NCBI GenBank assembly: GCA_044237765.1
Contig: JBIIEQ010000050.1
Span: 1 to 25,242 of the forward strand
Direction of reading: 5' to 3'
Length of the DNA: 25,242 nucleotides
DNA from: UBA6136 sp044237765
GTDB taxonomy: Bacteria > Pseudomonadota > Gammaproteobacteria > Methylococcales > Methylococcaceae
Numbering within the stretch: the first letter of the stretch is position 1; every line of letters starts with the position of its first letter. Positions 22,135-25,242 of the stretch are shown here, in pieces. A program made the translations under genes and the position numbers. The notes under the pieces are model-generated. The model saw only the letters and a program-made list of their open reading frames with translations. It made no database searches and was not told the origin of the DNA.

Positions 22135-23199
22135 ATGAACCATCAATTCCCGACGTCAACCCCTGCCGGTTCAAGTCAAACACTATCATTGCCCGATGAA
22201 AAGCAGAAGCCACGCCATGGCAGTGGTACCCTGGCCCTGCTGAGGGTCGCCGCGCTAGGCCTGCCGGGATTGGTAAGCCAGACCGCCATGGCCGACCAAG
22301 ACGCCAGCTGGCTTGCCGCCAGTTCGCCAACCGTAGGTATTCAGGCGGGCGCAGGCTATGTACCCACCGGCGCCTCCCGGCTTCTGGGTCAACTGGAAAA
22401 GGCTTCCACCAGCGTCAAAAAGTACAAAATCAGCTGTTTCGATGATAGCAGCGGTCAACCTACAAAACTCAGGCTGCGCATCCAGGGGATGAGCACAGCC
22501 AACTTCCTGGTCAACGCCAAAATAGAGAGCAATGGCGTCTCTCAGGACATCACCGACAAGATCAATGGCGACAGGGTATATAGCGATTACATTTCAGTCA
22601 GTCGAGGCCTCGGCGAGTACATCCTGACCATCAGCAAGGTAAAAAAATCGGCCAACGCCCCGGACTCCGCCCTTGACGGTGCCATGACCTTCCAGACGGC
22701 ACAGGAGTGCAATACCTCTTCAGGCGCTTACACCGGCATCACACACCCCAAGCTCACCGACAGTGGCCATACTCCACCGGTGACGCCACCCGTGACTCCG
22801 GTAACCCCGCCCTCATCATCAAAGCTCGCGACTTATTCAAGTTCGCTAATCAAAAATGCCAATAGCAGCACCTACTTCGTTAACTGCACCGCCAACAAGG
22901 CGGATCAGGGGACTGTGCGTTACAAATTCCAGATTAAGTCAGCCAATCCAAATCGCCCCTTCAACTTGCGCATGACCGTAAAAAAGGATGGTGGGGAGGC
23001 AAGCACGATGGATAACATCAACGGTGACAAACTTTTCAGCGAATTGGCTGAACTGGAAGCTGGAAATGGCCGCTACGAGATCAACGTCTCCAAGGACAAC
23101 GTATCAGGCGACACGAACAAGGCGATGAGCTTTGCCATCAAACACGTCTGCGAAACACAAGAGCTCACCCAAGGTAAGCTAAGCGTCAGCAAGAAATAA
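22135..23199 (+). CDS. Secreted protein with two copies of a cysteine-bracketed domain
   Basis: 354 residues. The long N-terminal region (about 31 residues) precedes a hydrophobic export segment (TLALLRVAALGLPGLVSQTAMA, cleavage before DQDA). Two similar domains follow, at about 97-195 and 245-345. Each starts with a Cys (C101, about C250), contains an xINGD-x-x-(Y/F)S-(D/E) strand pair and a G-(E/R)-Y-x-(L/I)-x-(I/V)-SK strand, and ends with a Cys about 90 residues on, so one disulfide per domain is likely. A proline-threonine linker (TPPVTPPVTPVTPP) separates them. No family is recognised; the fold looks like a secreted beta sandwich. It precedes a cytochrome c peroxidase-like gene on the same strand, so a joint envelope role is possible but not shown. 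Confidence 0.7.
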   Translation: MNHQFPTSTPAGSSQTLSLPDEKQKPRHGSGTLALLRVAALGLPGLVSQTAMADQDASWLAASSPTVGIQAGAGYVPTGASRLLGQLEKASTSVKKYKISCFDDSSGQPTKLRLRIQGMSTANFLVNAKIESNGVSQDITDKINGDRVYSDYISVSRGLGEYILTISKVKKSANAPDSALDGAMTFQTAQECNTSSGAYTGITHPKLTDSGHTPPVTPPVTPVTPPSSSKLATYSSSLIKNANSSTYFVNCTANKADQGTVRYKFQIKSANPNRPFNLRMTVKKDGGEASTMDNINGDKLFSELAELEAGNGRYEINVSKDNVSGDTNKAMSFAIKHVCETQELTQGKLSVSKK

Positions 23200-23313
23200 C
23201 CCAAGAACCCGAGGAGTTCGCTCGCCAAAGTCTCTTCATCCAAGCAATCCTCCACCCGTGTTACATCGACATTTTACTAATCAAGGTTTCACCCCTTTCC
23301 TAGCCTGGGATGA

Positions 23314-23421
23314 GTCATTCGTCCCCAACCTCATGGTGGAGGCGGTGAATGCAACATCAAGTTCAGCAAGGAAGGCAACAAGCAATACCAAAACCTCCGT
23401 TACCCCAGTCTGACAAACTAA
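23314..23421 (+). pseudogene. Start-less coding remnant between secreted protein and peroxidase genes
   Basis: The frame from 23314 to the TAA at 23419-23421 reads as a plausible protein end (QPHGGGGECNIKFSKEGNK, then QYQNLRYPSLTN). It is preceded by an in-frame TGA, has no start codon and cannot be a gene by itself. It may be the last exported-domain piece of a gene otherwise deleted from the 240-base gap. The evidence is only composition by eye. Confidence 0.3.
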
Positions 23422-23442
23422 GGTCGCTCAGCAACCCGGCCC

Positions 23443-25242
23443 ATGCGCCCCGCTACGCTATTTCTGACGCTGGTTCTGGGCTATGACAAGGCCGCCCAGG
23501 CGCTTCAGCTTGACCCAACCCCGCCCTCACTCAAGGGGATTTCCGTACCTGAGACGCCGGGATTGCTCGACGGACCAACGCCCATTGTCATCGACCAGAC
23601 CGCCGCCATTCAGCTGGGCAAGGCGCTGTTCTGGGACGTGAATGTCGGCAGCGATGGCGTGGCCTGTGCCACCTGCCATTTTCACGCCGGGGCGGATCGC
23701 AGGACCCGTAACCAACTGGAGCCTGGCAGCCGCCATGCGGCACCATCGGGTCAAACCTTCGAAAAAATGGCTTCTGGCACACCGGGTGGTGTCAATCATG
23801 CGCTAAGGTCCACCGACTTCCCCCTGTTTCGCTTGCAGAAGCCGGCAGACAAATCATCCAAGGCGCTGTTTAGCACGGATGATGTCGTGTCCTCTGCCGG
23901 CACCGTGAAAGCCAAGTTTCAGTTCGTGTCAGCCTCATCCATCGACGGTCGGGACAACTGCTCACCGGTCCCTGACGCGATCTTCCACCTCGGCTCTGCC
24001 AACACCCGCCAGGTTTCGAACCGCCACGCGCCGACCGTCATCAACGCCGCCTTCAACTACCGGAATTTCTGGGATGGGCGGGCCAATAACCGGTTCAATG
24101 GCGAAACGGTGTATGGACCGCGCAACCCCGAGGCCGGCGTCTGGGAGGTCCGCGATGGTTGGGTCATCAGAACCCACCCGCTGCTGGAAAACGCCTCGCT
24201 CGCCTCACAAGCGGTCGCTCCGCCGGTTGATGATACCGAAATGGCCTGCATAGGCCGCTCGTTCCACCACCTGGCCCGCAAGCTGATAGGCACCAAGCCG
24301 CTGGTGCGCCAACGGATTCATGCCGAAGACAGCGTGCTGGCATCCCTGCGGGACCACTCGGGCTGGGGTCTCGACACCCGGTACCAGGATCTGATCCAAA
24401 AAAGCTTTGCACCGCGATACTGGGCCGGCCAGGGGGTCTTTGGCGGCCCCGGCCAGGGTGCCCCGGCCTACTCGATGATGGAGGTCAATTTTGCCTTCTT
24501 TTTCGGACTGGCCATCCAACTGTATGAGAGCACCTTGATCTCCGACGAGTCACCCTTTGATGCCCCCCGCGATCCGGAGGGGTTTCCCGTCGGTTTCAAT
24601 GCCCAGCAAAAACGCGGGATGATTTTGTTCAACAAGGCCGAATGTGACTTCTGTCACCAAGGCCCCGGTTTTTCCCTGGCCGAACACCCTGCGGTTTACT
24701 CTCCACAGAAAGCCGGGCAGCCACCCAAGCTGGTGGATCGGCGCGTGCTTAGTATTGATGCCACCCACAAAAAGGTATTCACGCCACTCACCGATGCAGG
24801 CTATGCCAACACCGGGGTGACTCCCAACGCCTTTGACCCAGGACTTGGCGGCCGCGATCCAATGGGAAATCCCCTGTCAATCAGCGAGCAATATCTTGTC
24901 ACCCTGGCCAACCCTGATACGCCCATGATCGACCCCGTCATGATCGCGGCCTCCAGCTTTTCATTGAGCTTCGGCATGGGTTTCAAGTCGGAGGAACTGA
25001 TGGCACCCCCCGACCCCGTTCAGCACTCTGCCGTGGGTCATCCGGATCAGGCAAGGATTCCCAAGCCCGATATTGTTCGCTTGGAACTGGCCCACCCCAA
25101 TCAAGGCCGACTCCCGCTTGCTGTTAACGGTGCCTTCAAGATCCCGACCCTCCGCAATGTCGAACTGACCGGGCCTTACATGCACAACGGCAGCATGAAA
25201 AGCCTGGAAGAAGTCATCGACTTTTATGATCGCGGCGGCAAC
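23443..25242 (+). CDS. Di-haem cytochrome c peroxidase / MauG-family protein, partial
   Basis: 600 codons to the window edge with no stop, so the 3' end is missing. ATG at 23443, then a short export signal (MRPATLFLTLVLGYDKAAQA). Two c-type haem motifs are present: CATCH at residues 75-79 and CDFCH at 401-405. Other family landmarks are RQVSNRHAPTVINAAFNYR with FWDGRA, NKAECDFCHQGP, and the last visible part GAFKIPTLRNVELTGPYMHNG with the peroxidase-type TLRN and MHNGS motifs. Spacing of more than 320 residues between the haems is long, placing it with the larger MauG-like di-haem proteins rather than the roughly 320-residue CcpA type. It probably acts in the periplasm on peroxide or on a protein or organic substrate. 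The Shine-Dalgarno is weak. Confidence 0.92.
   Translation, partial: MRPATLFLTLVLGYDKAAQALQLDPTPPSLKGISVPETPGLLDGPTPIVIDQTAAIQLGKALFWDVNVGSDGVACATCHFHAGADRRTRNQLEPGSRHAAPSGQTFEKMASGTPGGVNHALRSTDFPLFRLQKPADKSSKALFSTDDVVSSAGTVKAKFQFVSASSIDGRDNCSPVPDAIFHLGSANTRQVSNRHAPTVINAAFNYRNFWDGRANNRFNGETVYGPRNPEAGVWEVRDGWVIRTHPLLENASLASQAVAPPVDDTEMACIGRSFHHLARKLIGTKPLVRQRIHAEDSVLASLRDHSGWGLDTRYQDLIQKSFAPRYWAGQGVFGGPGQGAPAYSMMEVNFAFFFGLAIQLYESTLISDESPFDAPRDPEGFPVGFNAQQKRGMILFNKAECDFCHQGPGFSLAEHPAVYSPQKAGQPPKLVDRRVLSIDATHKKVFTPLTDAGYANTGVTPNAFDPGLGGRDPMGNPLSISEQYLVTLANPDTPMIDPVMIAASSFSLSFGMGFKSEELMAPPDPVQHSAVGHPDQARIPKPDIVRLELAHPNQGRLPLAVNGAFKIPTLRNVELTGPYMHNGSMKSLEEVIDFYDRGGN

Noticed and set aside
1..25242. 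CRISPR arrays, complete prophage, restriction or other known defence genes
   Set aside because: No regularly spaced repeats, structural phage genes, Cas proteins, methylase/restriction motifs or comparable defence domains were seen.

Overview
The window reads as chromosomal DNA of a gammaproteobacterium. The housekeeping genes (cysK, serB, parC, tusA, ypfJ, ubiC-ubiA, glpK) are of gammaproteobacterial type, and two short genes carry exosortase H (XrtH) sorting signals. No rRNA, tRNA or CRISPR array is visible. I could not place the organism to genus. The housekeeping blocks look GC-rich. The accessory stretches (about 1-3300, 5000-9400 and 20000-23400) look less GC-rich and hold most of the unrecognised or broken genes.

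Layout. 1-507: right-hand remnant of an IS3-family insertion sequence whose terminal repeat forms the 3' end of a secreted-protein gene. 465-2546 (minus): four reading frames that look like exosortase H cargo: an IPTL-CTERM protein with an Fn3-like domain, a midcut-by-XrtH protein, a start-less coding fragment that may be the frameshifted tail of the midcut protein, and the IS-truncated secreted protein. 2692-3053 (minus): two small genes overlapping by ATGA, one of them only 55 codons. 3321-3689 (minus): a Spy/LTxxQ-like periplasmic protein. 3997-4974: cysK.

5081-9381 (minus): a sulfatase cluster. It contains a decapitated second sulfatase, a secreted unknown, a large secreted sulfatase with a C-terminal dockerin/EF-hand-like pair, and a formylglycine-generating enzyme (FGE) that itself has a signal peptide. 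The FGE overlaps the sulfatase by GTGA, so the maturase and its substrate are probably made together and may meet outside the cytoplasm.

9512-19041: mostly core genes: serB; a Sel1-repeat protein; tusA overlapping or abutting parC; an outer-membrane barrel; a glpK interrupted by one in-frame TAA; ypfJ; and the ATGA-coupled ubiquinone genes ubiC-ubiA. 19267-20843: a DUF5765-like membrane protein and a zinc-ribbon protein.

20844-22134 is gene-poor. It holds a strong candidate small RNA (a -10 box, a 5' hairpin and a Rho-independent terminator within about 85 bases), other hairpins, and one small gene. 22135-25242: a secreted protein with two copies of a cysteine-bracketed domain, a short coding remnant, and a di-haem cytochrome c peroxidase-like gene that runs off the window.

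The observations most worth checking are the exosortase H cargo group with its possible frameshift, the secreted FGE-sulfatase-dockerin pair, the small RNA candidate, the single-nonsense glpK, and the duplicated-domain protein beside the cytochrome c peroxidase.
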